From positions 1 through 52,855 of the forward strand of contig CADCBS010000002.1 of NCBI GenBank assembly GCA_902799715.1: 52,855 nt of DNA, in the 5' to 3' direction. The position numbers and the translations under genes are program-made. Source of the stretch: an uncultured bacterium (GTDB taxonomy: Bacteria; Verrucomicrobiota; Kiritimatiellia; RFP12; UBA1067). Below are positions 41,117 to 50,675 of this stretch, in pieces. The notes beneath the pieces were generated by a model. That model did not search any database and was not told the DNA's origin. It worked only from the letters and a program-made list of their open reading frames with translations. Position 1 is the stretch's first letter, and each line of letters begins with the position of its first letter.

Positions 41117-44100
41117 ATGATGAAAATCTCCAACGGCATGGCAATGATCTGCGTGGCGGTCATTGCGACCAGTTCGCTTTTGGCGCTTCGTGCACAAGAC
41201 GATTTGGACGATCTTCTCAAGGAACTTGAGGATCCCAAGGCGGCGAAGGCGCCTGCGCCGGCGGCTCCGGCTCCCGCGGCCGAAGCGCCCAAGGCCAAGC
41301 CTGCGGCGCCTGCCGCAGAAGCGCCCAAGCCGAAAGCGGAAGCGCCCGCCGCCGAAGCGCAGAAGCCGAAAGAGGCGGCTCTTGCAGCTCCTGCCGCGGA
41401 ACCGGCCCCGAAGCCCGCCGCGCAACCGGCTCCCGCGCCTGCCGCTCCGGAGGGTTCGATCGACGATCTTTTGAACGAAGTCGCCAACGAGAAAGCGGAG
41501 AAGAAGGCCGCTCCGGCGGCTGCCGCCCCTGCACCCGCGCCCGCCAAGGCCGAACCCGCTCCTGAACCCGCGAAGGCCGCGCCGGCTCCTGTTGCAGCCG
41601 AACCCGAACCCGCACCGGCTCCCGCGAAGGCCAAACCCGCACCTGCCGCAGCGGCCTCCGTCAAGTCCGACGATTCGAAGTTGGACGACATCATCGATCA
41701 AATTGAAAATGATGAAAAGGGAGAAAAAAAGGCGGCATCGGAACCGAGCGTGCCCGCGAAGGCCGAACCCGCTCCTAAACCCGCGAAGGCCGCACCGGCT
41801 CCTGCGAAGGTCGAACCGGTTCCCGCGCCTGCCGCTGTAGCTCCCGTCGAGTCCGACGATTCGAAGGATGTGGACGAAATCCTCAAGAAGCTTGAAGAGG
41901 AAGAAAAGGCGGAAGCGAACCGGCGCAAAGCCGCTCCTGCGCCTGCTCCTGCAAAGGCCGAACCTGCGCCTGCGCCCGCCCCCGCTCCTGTCGCGCCTGC
42001 GCCCGCCCCCGCCAAGGCCGAACCCGCGCCTGCGAAAGCCGAACCTGCACCCGCGCCCGCAAAGGACGAACCGGAGACTGCGCCTGCCGCCGGCGCCGGA
42101 CTTCCCCAGGATCCTGTTCTTCTTGAAATAGTCATGCTCGAGCGCATGCGCCGCGAGTCTCTCGAGAACCAGGCCCGCAGCGAACTCCAGGAAGCCCGTC
42201 TCGCCTTGCAGAAGAGGGATTTCCAGATCGCGTTCGACAAATTCAATCTCGCGCGCAGCCATTTCGACGACGGCCGCAAGGCCGAGTTGAAGGAGTGCCG
42301 CGATGGCATGGCCGAGGCGAAGTACGAGCTTGCGAAGATATCCAAGAACGAAGGCGACACCGAAATGGCCAAGAAGCTCGCCATCGAGGCGTCGAGGCTC
42401 GGCCACCCTGCGGCGCAGGACATGATCGAGGCGCTGAACGACAATTCCGCATACGAAGACAGCGTCGACCGCAGCGAAACGAAGCAGCGCCTCAACGAAC
42501 AGGAATACAAGAGCAAGCGCGACCAGATCCGCAAATACCTCAAGAGCGCGCGCTCGCACATGGCCACCGCCGAATACGACACGGCCATGGGATACGTCGA
42601 AGCCGTCCTGTCGTCCGACCCCTACAACACCGAAGCGGTGTTTCTGCGCGAGCAGATCGCCCTGCGCAAGACTGCGGTGCGGAAGCTCGAAGCGGAAGCG
42701 AACCGCGTTGAAATGATGTCCCAGATCGACAAGGCGAAGCGTCTTACGTACGCCGTGGACGCCCCGGGCGTCAAGTCCGACACCGGCACCACCACGAAGC
42801 GCGCCGTCAACGCCGATTCGTCCCGCTCCGAGGAGGAGGAGATCGAGAAGCGCATGAAGGAGATAATCCTTCCGAACGTCGCCTTCAAGCCTCCGGCCAC
42901 GGTTAGCGACGCCGTGGACCAGTTCCGCCAGGCTTCCCGCGACTACGACCGCCAGGACAAGCCCGCCGAAGAGCGCGGCATCAACTTCATCCTGCAGCTC
43001 GGCAAGGTCCTCACCGGCTCCGGCAACGCCGCAGCCGCCGCGGCCGCTCCGGCCGACGACTTCGCCGCCCCGGCCGCCCCGGCGGCGGAGGCCCAGCAGG
43101 ACATACCGCAGATTCCCAACCTCACCGCCTCGAACATCTCCCTCTGGGACGCCCTCAAGCTCGTCTGCGAAGTCACCGGGTTCAAGTTCAAGGTCAGCGG
43201 CTCCATCGTGAAGGTGATGCCGAAGGACTATGTCGATTCCGAGCTCATCACGCGCTCCTACAACGTGATGGACAACTTCCTGGACCGCGTCCGCGAAGCC
43301 GGCGAGGACATCAAGAGCATGGGCAGCGGCAACAAGAGCGGCTTCGACGGCGGCAACGACAACGGCGGCAACGACAACTCCAACGTGACGGACGCCCGCG
43401 CGTTCTTCGCCGGAATGGGCGTGGAGTTCCCGCCCCGCTCGTCCATACACTACATCAAGGCGCTCGGCAAGCTGCGCGTCACGAACACCGCCGAGAACCT
43501 GGCCGTGCTCGAACAGGCGCTCAACGACTTGAACGTCACCCCGATGCTGATCGAGATCGAGACGCGCTTCGTGGAAGTCGCCCAGGAGGACTTGAACTCC
43601 CTCGGCTTCGAGTGGCTGCTGAATTCCGACTACTCGCTCCACGTCGGCAAGAAGATCGCCCGCGCGCTCAACCTGAAGGAAGGCAACTGGATCACCACGA
43701 CGTCCGGCACCACGACGTCCACCACCACCGGCGACGGCACGTCCGGTCTGGCGTCCACCGGCACCACCACTTCCGGAACGACCACGGGCGGCGCGTCCGA
43801 CACCGGCACGGCCGTCACGTCCTACGGCGTCTGGCAGCGCAAGGCCGGCACCCGCCGCTATGCAGGCATAAGCGGCAATGCCGACGGCACGTACACCACA
43901 GGGCACCGCTTCCTCACCGACCTCGACAACCCGATCAGCGGCTCGGGCAACTACACGAACGACAAGTTCATGCGCCTCAACGCGTTCCTCGGCAGCGCCG
44001 ACCTTTCGCTGATCCTCCACATGCTCAGCCAGCGGTCCGACACCGACCTCCTGTCCGCCCCGAAGGTCACCACGAAGTCCGGCCAGCAGGCCGTCATCAA

Positions 44101-44800
44101 GGTGGTCACCGAATACATCTATCCTACCGACTACGACGTCACGATCCAGGGTTCCGGCGGTTCCTACTCCAACGGCAAGATCCTCGCCATGGTGGAGCCG
44201 CAGAACTTCACGATGCGCGAAGTCGGCGTGATCCTCGACGTAACGCCTGAAGTGACGGCCGAAGGCCAGATGATCAATCTCGCGCTGAAGCCCGAGGTCA
44301 TATCCGAACCCGAATGGCACAACTACGGCATGAAGATACCGATCGACAACTCCAACTCCAGCATCATCCCCGGATACAACGGCATCAACAACCTCCTGGA
44401 CGGCGCGGCCAACCAGCTCGCCGCCTTGAGCCAGAACAACGCCAACCAGGAGCAGGAGTACTACGACGCGCCGATGGAGCAGCCGTTCTTCAAGCGCCGC
44501 GCGATCGAAACGAACCTTTCCGTCTACAACGGCGCCACGGTCGTGATGGGCGGCCTGATCACCGAAGAACGCAAGACGATGGACGACAAGATCCCGTTCC
44601 TCGGCGACATCCCCTACCTCGGCAGGCTCTTCCGCAGCAGGAGCGAATGGTCGTCCAAGCGCAACCTGCTGGTGTTCGTGACGGCGCGTCTCGTGGATCC
44701 CCGCGGCCGCGAAATCACGATGGGCACCGGCGACCGCGAAGAGGACGCCAAGGACGCCGGCAACGTGACGCCCGCTCCGGCGGCGGCCGCCGCCCCTTGA
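41117..44800 (+). CDS. Amuc_1098 family type IV pilus secretin with Ala/Pro/Lys/Glu linker array
   Basis: This 1227-residue outer-membrane secretin has a signal at residues 1-26. Residues about 28-270 alternate four short acidic-amphipathic motifs (DDLDDLLKELEDPKAAKA; IDDLLNEVANEKAEKKAA; LDDIIDQIENDEKGEKKAA; DVDEILKKLEEEEKAEANRR) with PAPAKAEP-type linkers, and another linker runs to about 330. Residues about 340-560 are TPR-like helices. About 670-710 is a secretin N-domain (ISLWDALKLVCEVTGFKFKV). The C-terminal secretin domain includes MLIEIETRFVEVAQEDL, LSAPKVTTKSGQQAV, GVILDVTPEVTAEG and GDIPYLGRLFRSRSE. It forms the outer-membrane channel of the system. The usual PilQ is about 700 residues; the linker array makes up most of the excess. 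Confidence 0.93.
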   Translation: MMKISNGMAMICVAVIATSSLLALRAQDDLDDLLKELEDPKAAKAPAPAAPAPAAEAPKAKPAAPAAEAPKPKAEAPAAEAQKPKEAALAAPAAEPAPKPAAQPAPAPAAPEGSIDDLLNEVANEKAEKKAAPAAAAPAPAPAKAEPAPEPAKAAPAPVAAEPEPAPAPAKAKPAPAAAASVKSDDSKLDDIIDQIENDEKGEKKAASEPSVPAKAEPAPKPAKAAPAPAKVEPVPAPAAVAPVESDDSKDVDEILKKLEEEEKAEANRRKAAPAPAPAKAEPAPAPAPAPVAPAPAPAKAEPAPAKAEPAPAPAKDEPETAPAAGAGLPQDPVLLEIVMLERMRRESLENQARSELQEARLALQKRDFQIAFDKFNLARSHFDDGRKAELKECRDGMAEAKYELAKISKNEGDTEMAKKLAIEASRLGHPAAQDMIEALNDNSAYEDSVDRSETKQRLNEQEYKSKRDQIRKYLKSARSHMATAEYDTAMGYVEAVLSSDPYNTEAVFLREQIALRKTAVRKLEAEANRVEMMSQIDKAKRLTYAVDAPGVKSDTGTTTKRAVNADSSRSEEEEIEKRMKEIILPNVAFKPPATVSDAVDQFRQASRDYDRQDKPAEERGINFILQLGKVLTGSGNAAAAAAAPADDFAAPAAPAAEAQQDIPQIPNLTASNISLWDALKLVCEVTGFKFKVSGSIVKVMPKDYVDSELITRSYNVMDNFLDRVREAGEDIKSMGSGNKSGFDGGNDNGGNDNSNVTDARAFFAGMGVEFPPRSSIHYIKALGKLRVTNTAENLAVLEQALNDLNVTPMLIEIETRFVEVAQEDLNSLGFEWLLNSDYSLHVGKKIARALNLKEGNWITTTSGTTTSTTTGDGTSGLASTGTTTSGTTTGGASDTGTAVTSYGVWQRKAGTRRYAGISGNADGTYTTGHRFLTDLDNPISGSGNYTNDKFMRLNAFLGSADLSLILHMLSQRSDTDLLSAPKVTTKSGQQAVIKVVTEYIYPTDYDVTIQGSGGSYSNGKILAMVEPQNFTMREVGVILDVTPEVTAEGQMINLALKPEVISEPEWHNYGMKIPIDNSNSSIIPGYNGINNLLDGAANQLAALSQNNANQEQEYYDAPMEQPFFKRRAIETNLSVYNGATVVMGGLITEERKTMDDKIPFLGDIPYLGRLFRSRSEWSSKRNLLVFVTARLVDPRGREITMGTGDREEDAKDAGNVTPAPAAAAAP

Positions 44801-44846
44801 CAGGGGCGGGAAGGGTCGCTTGCAGGAGCCGCTACGGCTTTGCGCA

Positions 44847-45458
44847 ATGAGGACCGTGGTCACTGGCGGCATCGCCTGCGGAAAGAGCCTGTTCGCCGAA
44901 CATCTGCGCCGCAACGGCGTGGACACGCTTGACGCGGACGACATCGTGCGTTCGCTGGAATCCCCCGGCGGCGCGGCGGTCGAGGAAATAGCCGCGGCCT
45001 TCGGCCGCAGGATGCTGCTCCCGGACGGCTCGGTGGACCGCGCGGCGCTCGCTGCGGAGGTGTTCGGCCCCGGGCGCGAGGAATCGCGCCGCAGGCTTGA
45101 GGGGATAATCCACCCGAAAACGAGAAAATCGCTCTTGGAGTGGCTTGACGCGCGCCCGCGGCCGGGACCGCGCGCGGCGGTGGTTCCGTTGCTGTTCGAA
45201 ACGGGATGGGACCGGGATTTCGATTTCATCGTCTGCGTTTCCGCCGACAGGCGGACGCAGCTGAGACGGATGGTTGAGCTTCGCGGCATGCGGCCGGAAG
45301 ACGCGGAAGCGCGTCTGGCGGCGCAAATGCCGTGCGAGGAAAAGGAGAAAAGATCGTCGGCGGTCGTGAGGAATTGCGGCTCCGCCGGCGAACTCGCGCG
45401 CAAGGCGCGCGAAATCGCGCAGGCTATAGCGCGGGCAATGGAAGAAGAAAGAACATAA
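44847..45458 (+). CDS. coaE: Dephospho-CoA kinase
   Basis: This 203-residue cytoplasmic enzyme performs the last step of coenzyme A synthesis. The P-loop is TGGIACGKS near the N-terminus, where the family normally has [17 protein letters not shown], the HPKTR lid and [20 protein letters not shown] are characteristic. I choose ATG 44847 to match the family N-terminus. A TTG at 44820 with a GGAAGGG sequence ahead of it is an alternative adding nine residues. The stop overlaps the rho start (TAATG). Confidence 0.92.
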   Translation: MRTVVTGGIACGKSLFAEHLRRNGVDTLDADDIVRSLESPGGAAVEEIAAAFGRRMLLPDGSVDRAALAAEVFGPGREESRRRLEGIIHPKTRKSLLEWLDARPRPGPRAAVVPLLFETGWDRDFDFIVCVSADRRTQLRRMVELRGMRPEDAEARLAAQMPCEEKEKRSSAVVRNCGSAGELARKAREIAQAIARAMEEERT

Positions 45459-46972
45459 TGGCAGACGAGAAGAATTGGGCCGACGACTGGCAGTTCGTCG
45501 ACCTTGCGGCGGGCGACGCCGTTACGGGCGGCCAGCAGAAACCGAGACCGCCGCAGCCCCAGCAGATGCGGCAGCGCGGACCCCAGCAGCAGCGTGCGAA
45601 CATGCGCCCGCAGCGGCCGCAGGGCATGCGCCCCCAGCGGCCGGCCGACGCGCAGCCGCGCCAGCAGCAGAACGCCCAGCAGCCGGTGAACGTCCCGCGA
45701 AACCCGGACCTGCCGGAACTGAAACTCGCGGACTTGCAGCAGACCGACAACTCCGCCCTCGCGGAGATGCTCCCCGAGCTCCAGGCCGAAGAGCTTTCCG
45801 GAATGCGCAGGCACGAGCTGATCTGCGAGGTCGTGCGCTCATACCTCCGCCGCGGCGGCGCCGTGTCCACGTCCGGCGTGCTGGAGACGATGAAGGACGG
45901 CAACGGCTTCCTGCGCGCGGCCAAGACGAACTTCATCGCCTGTCCCGAAGACGTCTTCGTGGCGCAGCAGCAGATCCGCCGCCACGGCCTGCGCTCCGGC
46001 GACATCGTGGAAGGCCCCGTGCGCGACCCCCGCAACCGCGACCGCTTCTTCGCCCTCGGCAACGTGGACAAGGTCAACGGCAAGCCGCCGTCCGAGGCGG
46101 CGCGCGTGGTGCATTTCGAAAACCTCACGCCGCTGTTCCCCAACCGCCGCATAATACTCGAGACCGTGCCGCGCGAGCTTTCGACGCGCGTCATAGACAT
46201 CTTCACGCCCATCGGCTTCGGCCAGCGCGGGCTGATCGTGGCCCCGCCCCGCACGGGCAAGACGGTCTTGATGCAGAAGATGGCGAACGCCATCACCGAA
46301 AACCACCCCGACGCGATGCTCATAATCCTCCTCGTGGACGAGCGTCCCGAGGAAGTGACCGAAATGCAGCGCAACACTAAGGCGCTCGTCCTTTCCTCGA
46401 CTTTCGACGAGGCCCCCGAGCACCACGTCCAGGTCGCCGAGATGGTCATCGAAATGGCGAAGCGCCAGGTCGAGAACGGCCGCGACGTGGTGATTCTCCT
46501 CGATTCCATAACCCGCCTCGCGCGCGCGTACAACACCGTGCAGCCGCATTCCGGCAAAATCCTCACCGGCGGCGTCGACGCGCAGGCCCTGCACCGGCCG
46601 AAGCGCTTTTTCGGCGCGGCGCGCAACATCGAGAACGGCGGATCGCTCACGATCATCGCCACCGCGCTCATCGACACCGGCTCGCGGATGGACGAGGTCA
46701 TCTTCGAGGAGTTCAAGGGTACGGGCAACATGGAAATCAACCTCGACCGTTCCCTCGCCGACAAGCGCATATTCCCCGCCATCGACATCGACAAGTCCGG
46801 CACGCGCCGCGAGGACCTGCTTCTCGATCCGCGCGAGAAGGAGAAGACCTGGGTCCTCCGCCGCGCGCTGTCCGCCGTCGGCCCCGAAAAGGCCATGGAG
46901 ACCGTCCTTTCCGGGCTCAAGAAGTGCGGCTCGAACCCAGAATTCTTGCTTTCGCTTTCCGCGAAAGAGTGA
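45458..46972 (+). CDS. rho: Transcription termination factor Rho
   Basis: This 504-residue hexameric RNA helicase starts at ATG 45458. Residues about 25-85 are a Gln/Pro/Arg-rich insertion ([20 protein letters not shown]) ahead of the usual N-terminal domain ([34 protein letters not shown]). Later motifs are [35 protein letters not shown] (Walker A), [23 protein letters not shown] and [18 protein letters not shown]. Such low-complexity N-terminal extensions occur in Rho of several phyla and can aid RNA binding or condensate formation. Confidence 0.97.
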   Translation: MADEKNWADDWQFVDLAAGDAVTGGQQKPRPPQPQQMRQRGPQQQRANMRPQRPQGMRPQRPADAQPRQQQNAQQPVNVPRNPDLPELKLADLQQTDNSALAEMLPELQAEELSGMRRHELICEVVRSYLRRGGAVSTSGVLETMKDGNGFLRAAKTNFIACPEDVFVAQQQIRRHGLRSGDIVEGPVRDPRNRDRFFALGNVDKVNGKPPSEAARVVHFENLTPLFPNRRIILETVPRELSTRVIDIFTPIGFGQRGLIVAPPRTGKTVLMQKMANAITENHPDAMLIILLVDERPEEVTEMQRNTKALVLSSTFDEAPEHHVQVAEMVIEMAKRQVENGRDVVILLDSITRLARAYNTVQPHSGKILTGGVDAQALHRPKRFFGAARNIENGGSLTIIATALIDTGSRMDEVIFEEFKGTGNMEINLDRSLADKRIFPAIDIDKSGTRREDLLLDPREKEKTWVLRRALSAVGPEKAMETVLSGLKKCGSNPEFLLSLSAKE

Positions 46973-46990
46973 CCGGCCGGAGGCGATGGA

Positions 46991-48646
46991 ATGGATACGC
47001 CAGCAAGATTCCTCCTGCCGACGCTCGCGGCGGCGCTCGCCCTTGCGGCGGGCGCCGTCCCTCCGCAGACCGCCCGGCTTCAGCAGAAATTCCCGGCCCA
47101 CGGGCTCGCCGCGAACGTTCTGGCGAACGCCGCGCAGGACGTCCCGAAACTGCCTTCGTCCAGCAAGTGGGTCGCCTCCGGCGGACCGGAGGACAAGACG
47201 GAGATAGTCACCTTCGATCCCGTAGAGGTATGGGTGGACGCCTCGCGCATCGGGTGCTGGCGCGACAGGCAGGGCAACACGCTTGTCCTGGCCGAAGCGA
47301 CATGCCCTGCGCCTTTGGACGCCGGCGACGAACGTTTCCGCGGCGGCGCCCCGCTTGACGCGATCATGAAGGCGATGGACGCTTTCCGGTCCGGATGGAA
47401 CCCGGAAGACGCCGATCTGGCGCGCTGGGCGTCTGCGTTCTCCGGCCGCGAATTCAAGGCGTCTTCTTTCACCGCCGTCGAACATCCACCGGCCCGTCTC
47501 GCCGTCATGAAGGTGTGCGAAACTTCTTCCGGCGCGTCGTGCTTCTTCAAGTTCAAAAGCCGCGAACCGGAAAGCTGGTACTGGATAGATTTCACGGCCT
47601 CGCGCGGCCTCGCGCCAGGCGATGCCCTGCGGCTCGTGAAAAACATCGCCGGCGGAGCGTCGCGCATCCGCAAGACCGCGTCCGGCGCGCCCGGTCCGTC
47701 CGGCGCGTCCGGCGGCGCCGCGTCCCAGGCCGACGTCCGGCGCGAATCGGCGCGCCGCTCGATTTCGGGGATGCGCGGATGGTGGAGCGACGAAACGCCC
47801 GACTACATATTCCTCTCCAACATGCCCTCCGGCGCCGGACGCTCCCTGCTGCAGAAGGTGAAGCGCCAGATGACCCCGCTCCGCAAGGCGTACGCAAGAT
47901 ACGTTCCGCCTTCGCACGGCGTCGGCACCTGCGTAGTCCGCATTTTCGCCTCGCTGCCGGAATACCGCGAATACGTGAAGGACGAGTCCGGAATCCCCGG
48001 CAGCTCGTCGGGGCTGTGGTCGCCCGCGCGCGAGGAGCTTCTCGTGGCCGGCGACGGCAAGAACACGGAAGACGCGCTCAAGACTTTCCGCCACGAGGGC
48101 TTCCACCAGTATCTCCACTACGCCACCGCCTGCGGAAACCACGCCATGTGGTTCAACGAAGGCCACGCCTGCCTTTTCGAGACCGCCGAACCCGGCGGCT
48201 CCGACATGCGCGTGGGCGAAGGGCGCCCCGGCAAGCCTGACAAGAACGGCCGGTACGTCCCCACCCGCGCCCAGTGCGTGGAATCGAATCCCGAAGCCGT
48301 AGCCAGGTCGCTGCCGTCCGTCATCATGAAGTCCAACAGCGAGTTCTATTCGGGCGACGTCAACCGGAACTACGTGGCCGCGTGGGCGCTGTGCTACTTC
48401 CTCCACAAGGCGCCGCTCGTCGCGCCCCGCGACTTCGGCTGCTACGCCGCGGTCCTCCCGGCATACCTCGAAGCGATGCGCTCCGGCTCCGGCTCCGACG
48501 CCGCCACCGCCGCGGCCTTCGACAAGGTAAAGGGCCGCGACCTTCCGGCCGACTTCCTGCTGTTCTGGCGCAAGTACCGCAGCCGCGCGAAGAACGCCGA
48601 ACCGAAGCCGGCGCCGGCGGCAAGGTCCGCGACGCAGACGAAATGA
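46991..48646 (+). CDS. Secreted metallopeptidase-like protein (HExxH, DUF1570-like)
   Basis: This 551-residue protein has a Sec signal ([17 protein letters not shown]). The N-terminal half has no known marks. A Gly/Ser/Ala linker near residue 235-250 separates it from the peptidase-like half, which has [11 protein letters not shown] (HExxH zinc motif, residues about 365-375) and, about 20 residues later, [12 protein letters not shown], whose Glu suits a third ligand as in gluzincins. I infer a zinc hydrolase in the periplasm or outside. It lies between rho and tsaD, whose ATG overlaps its stop by 4 bases. Confidence 0.8.
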   Translation: MDTPARFLLPTLAAALALAAGAVPPQTARLQQKFPAHGLAANVLANAAQDVPKLPSSSKWVASGGPEDKTEIVTFDPVEVWVDASRIGCWRDRQGNTLVLAEATCPAPLDAGDERFRGGAPLDAIMKAMDAFRSGWNPEDADLARWASAFSGREFKASSFTAVEHPPARLAVMKVCETSSGASCFFKFKSREPESWYWIDFTASRGLAPGDALRLVKNIAGGASRIRKTASGAPGPSGASGGAASQADVRRESARRSISGMRGWWSDETPDYIFLSNMPSGAGRSLLQKVKRQMTPLRKAYARYVPPSHGVGTCVVRIFASLPEYREYVKDESGIPGSSSGLWSPAREELLVAGDGKNTEDALKTFRHEGFHQYLHYATACGNHAMWFNEGHACLFETAEPGGSDMRVGEGRPGKPDKNGRYVPTRAQCVESNPEAVARSLPSVIMKSNSEFYSGDVNRNYVAAWALCYFLHKAPLVAPRDFGCYAAVLPAYLEAMRSGSGSDAATAAAFDKVKGRDLPADFLLFWRKYRSRAKNAEPKPAPAARSATQTK

Positions 48647-49701
48647 CCATTCTCGGAATAGAGACCTCCTGCGACGAAACAGCCGCGGCCGTCGTCCGCG
48701 ATGGCCGCGAAACGCTTTCGAACGTCGTTTTTTCGCAGATCCCGCTGCACCGCCCGTGGGGCGGCGTGGTGCCGGAAATCGCCGGCCGCTCGCATGTCGA
48801 GAAGATCGGCGGCGTGATCGAAGAGGCCGTCCGCGCCTCCGGCGCGGGCTGGGGCGGCATAGACGCCGTGGCGGTCACCTGCGGCCCCGGCCTCGCGGCG
48901 TCCCTCCTCGTCGGCGTGAGCGCGGCCAAGGGGGTCGCGCTCGCGCTCGACAGGCCCCTCTACGGAATCAACCACGTGGAAGCCCACCTGCACACGCCGT
49001 TCCTCTCCCCCGGCGCGCCCGACCCCGCCGCGTGCGGCCCGATGCTCGGGCTCGCCGTGTCCGGCGGGCACACGGCGCTCGTGGACATGCCGCGCTACGG
49101 CGAATACCGCGTGATCGGCCAGACGCTCGACGACGCCTGCGGCGAGGCGTTCGACAAGGCCGCCAAGCTTCTCGGGCTCGGCTATCCCGGCGGCCCCGAA
49201 ATAGACAGGATTTCGCGCGAGGCCGCGCGGCGCGACGCCGTGCGCTTCCCCCTCGGCGTTCCGCGCCCCGGCACTTCCGCGCTCGGCGGGCTGGACGCTT
49301 CGCTCTGCGTCTCGTTCTCCGGCCTGAAGACTTCGCTCCTCTACAAGGTGCGCGCCGAACCTCCGCGCGACAGGGCCGAGACCGCTGAAATCGCCGCGTC
49401 CTACCAGGAAGCCGTGGTGCGCGCGATCGCCGGCCGCACCGCGCGCGCGCTGGAGCGCCGCAGGTATTCGGCGCTCGTCGCCGGCGGCGGCGTCTCGCTG
49501 AATTCCAGGCTGCGCGCCCGGCTGGCCGAAGTCGCCTCCGCCGCCGGCGTCCCGCTCCTCCTCGCGAAGCCGGAATACTGCGGCGACAACGCCGCCATGA
49601 TCGCCGGGCTCGCCTTCATGCGGCATTCCGTGCCGCCGTCCGCCTCGCTCGCGATGGACGCCATGCCTTCCCTCCGCCCGGGCGAAAATCCGCTGGGGTA
49701 G
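48643..49701 (+). CDS. tsaD: tRNA N6-threonylcarbamoyladenosine synthase subunit TsaD
   Basis: This 352-residue protein transfers the threonylcarbamoyl group to A37 of ANN-decoding tRNAs in the cytoplasm. It starts at ATG 48643 with [18 protein letters not shown], and shows PEIAGRSHVEKI, NHVEAHLHTPFL (metal-binding histidines), VSGGHTALVD, FSGLKTSLLYKV, VAGGGVSLNSRLR and CGDNAAMIAGLAF. Confidence 0.97.
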   Translation: MTILGIETSCDETAAAVVRDGRETLSNVVFSQIPLHRPWGGVVPEIAGRSHVEKIGGVIEEAVRASGAGWGGIDAVAVTCGPGLAASLLVGVSAAKGVALALDRPLYGINHVEAHLHTPFLSPGAPDPAACGPMLGLAVSGGHTALVDMPRYGEYRVIGQTLDDACGEAFDKAAKLLGLGYPGGPEIDRISREAARRDAVRFPLGVPRPGTSALGGLDASLCVSFSGLKTSLLYKVRAEPPRDRAETAEIAASYQEAVVRAIAGRTARALERRRYSALVAGGGVSLNSRLRARLAEVASAAGVPLLLAKPEYCGDNAAMIAGLAFMRHSVPPSASLAMDAMPSLRPGENPLG

Positions 49702-49735
49702 GGGCTTTCCCGGAATCCGCCTTCAAGGAGACTGT

Positions 49736-50656
49736 ATGCAGACGGCTTACGCCAGGCGCGGGACGGAAATCCTCAGGTTCGCACTCATCGTTTTCGCGTG
49801 CGCCGTGATGGCGCTCGACTACAGGACGTTCGTAGAATGGGGCGGACTCCTCCCCGCGGGCGCAACCGGCCTTTCGATGCTCATACAGCGCATCCTGCAG
49901 GCCGCCTGCGACAGCTCGGGCGTCGGCGTGACCGTCCCGTTCTCGCCGATAAACATCGCGCTGAACGCCGTCCCCGTGTGGATAGGCTTCAAGTACGTCG
50001 GGCGCAAGTTCACGTTCCTTTCGGTCTGCGTGATCGTGCTTACCGGCGTGTTCGCCGACTTCATGCCGGTCGACGCGCTGACGTCCCTGCTTTCGGAAGC
50101 CGAAGTCGCCCGGCTCAAGGACGACCCGTTCCTCGCCAGCGTGTTCGGCGGCATAATCTTCGGCTTCGGAATGTCGCTGTGCCTGCGCGCCGACGCCACC
50201 ACCGGCGGCACCGATTTCATCGCCATATACCTGTCTGAGAAAAAAGGGCGCGAAACCTGGAACCTGATTTTCGCCGTCAATGCCGTCATCCTGCTATGCG
50301 GCGGCTTCTCCTTCGGCTGGAAGGGCGTGCTGTATTCGATAGTGTTCCAGTTCGTCACCCTCCAGGTCGTGCACCTGATGTACAAGACGTACCAGTACCA
50401 GACGCTCCTGATAGTCACCACCCGCCCGCAGCGCATCTGCGAGGCGATCTACAGGATAAGCCACCACGGCGCCACCGTGATCCCCGCGCACGGCGGCTTC
50501 ACCGAGCAGAACCGCTCCATCGTGTTCTCCGTCGTCGCGGCCGACGACACCCCGCGCGTCTACGCGCTCTGCAAGTCGCAGGATCCCCAGGCTTTCATAA
50601 ACACGATCAGCACGTCCCGCGTGATAGGCCGCTTCTACATGCGGCCGCGCGAGTAG
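49736..50656 (+). CDS. YitT family membrane protein (DUF161/DUF2179)
   Basis: This 306-residue protein has an N-terminal set of five or six membrane helices (FALIVFACAVMALDYRTFVE, LPAGATGLSMLIQRIL, ATTGGTDFIAIYLSEKKGRE) and a soluble DUF2179 end (LLIVTTRPQRICEAIYRISH, HGATVIPAHGGFTEQNRSIV). The transported compound is unknown for the family. An AAGGAG site lies ahead of the ATG. Confidence 0.93.
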   Translation: MQTAYARRGTEILRFALIVFACAVMALDYRTFVEWGGLLPAGATGLSMLIQRILQAACDSSGVGVTVPFSPINIALNAVPVWIGFKYVGRKFTFLSVCVIVLTGVFADFMPVDALTSLLSEAEVARLKDDPFLASVFGGIIFGFGMSLCLRADATTGGTDFIAIYLSEKKGRETWNLIFAVNAVILLCGGFSFGWKGVLYSIVFQFVTLQVVHLMYKTYQYQTLLIVTTRPQRICEAIYRISHHGATVIPAHGGFTEQNRSIVFSVVAADDTPRVYALCKSQDPQAFINTISTSRVIGRFYMRPRE

Positions 50657-50675
50657 CTGCGGACAGGAGGATGCG

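Noticed and set aside
36489-44800. A complete type IV pilus locus
   Set aside because: Assembly ATPase, platform protein and pilin genes are not in the window, so only the Amuc-type core can be claimed.
41078-45814. A 1578-codon open frame on the minus strand opposite the secretin
   Set aside because: It is Gly/Arg/Leu/Val-rich, lacks any domain and mirrors the secretin, coaE and rho codons. The plus-strand genes carry clear family motifs over the same span.
45839-48406. An 855-codon minus-strand frame
   Set aside because: It runs opposite rho and the metallopeptidase-like gene and has no family features.
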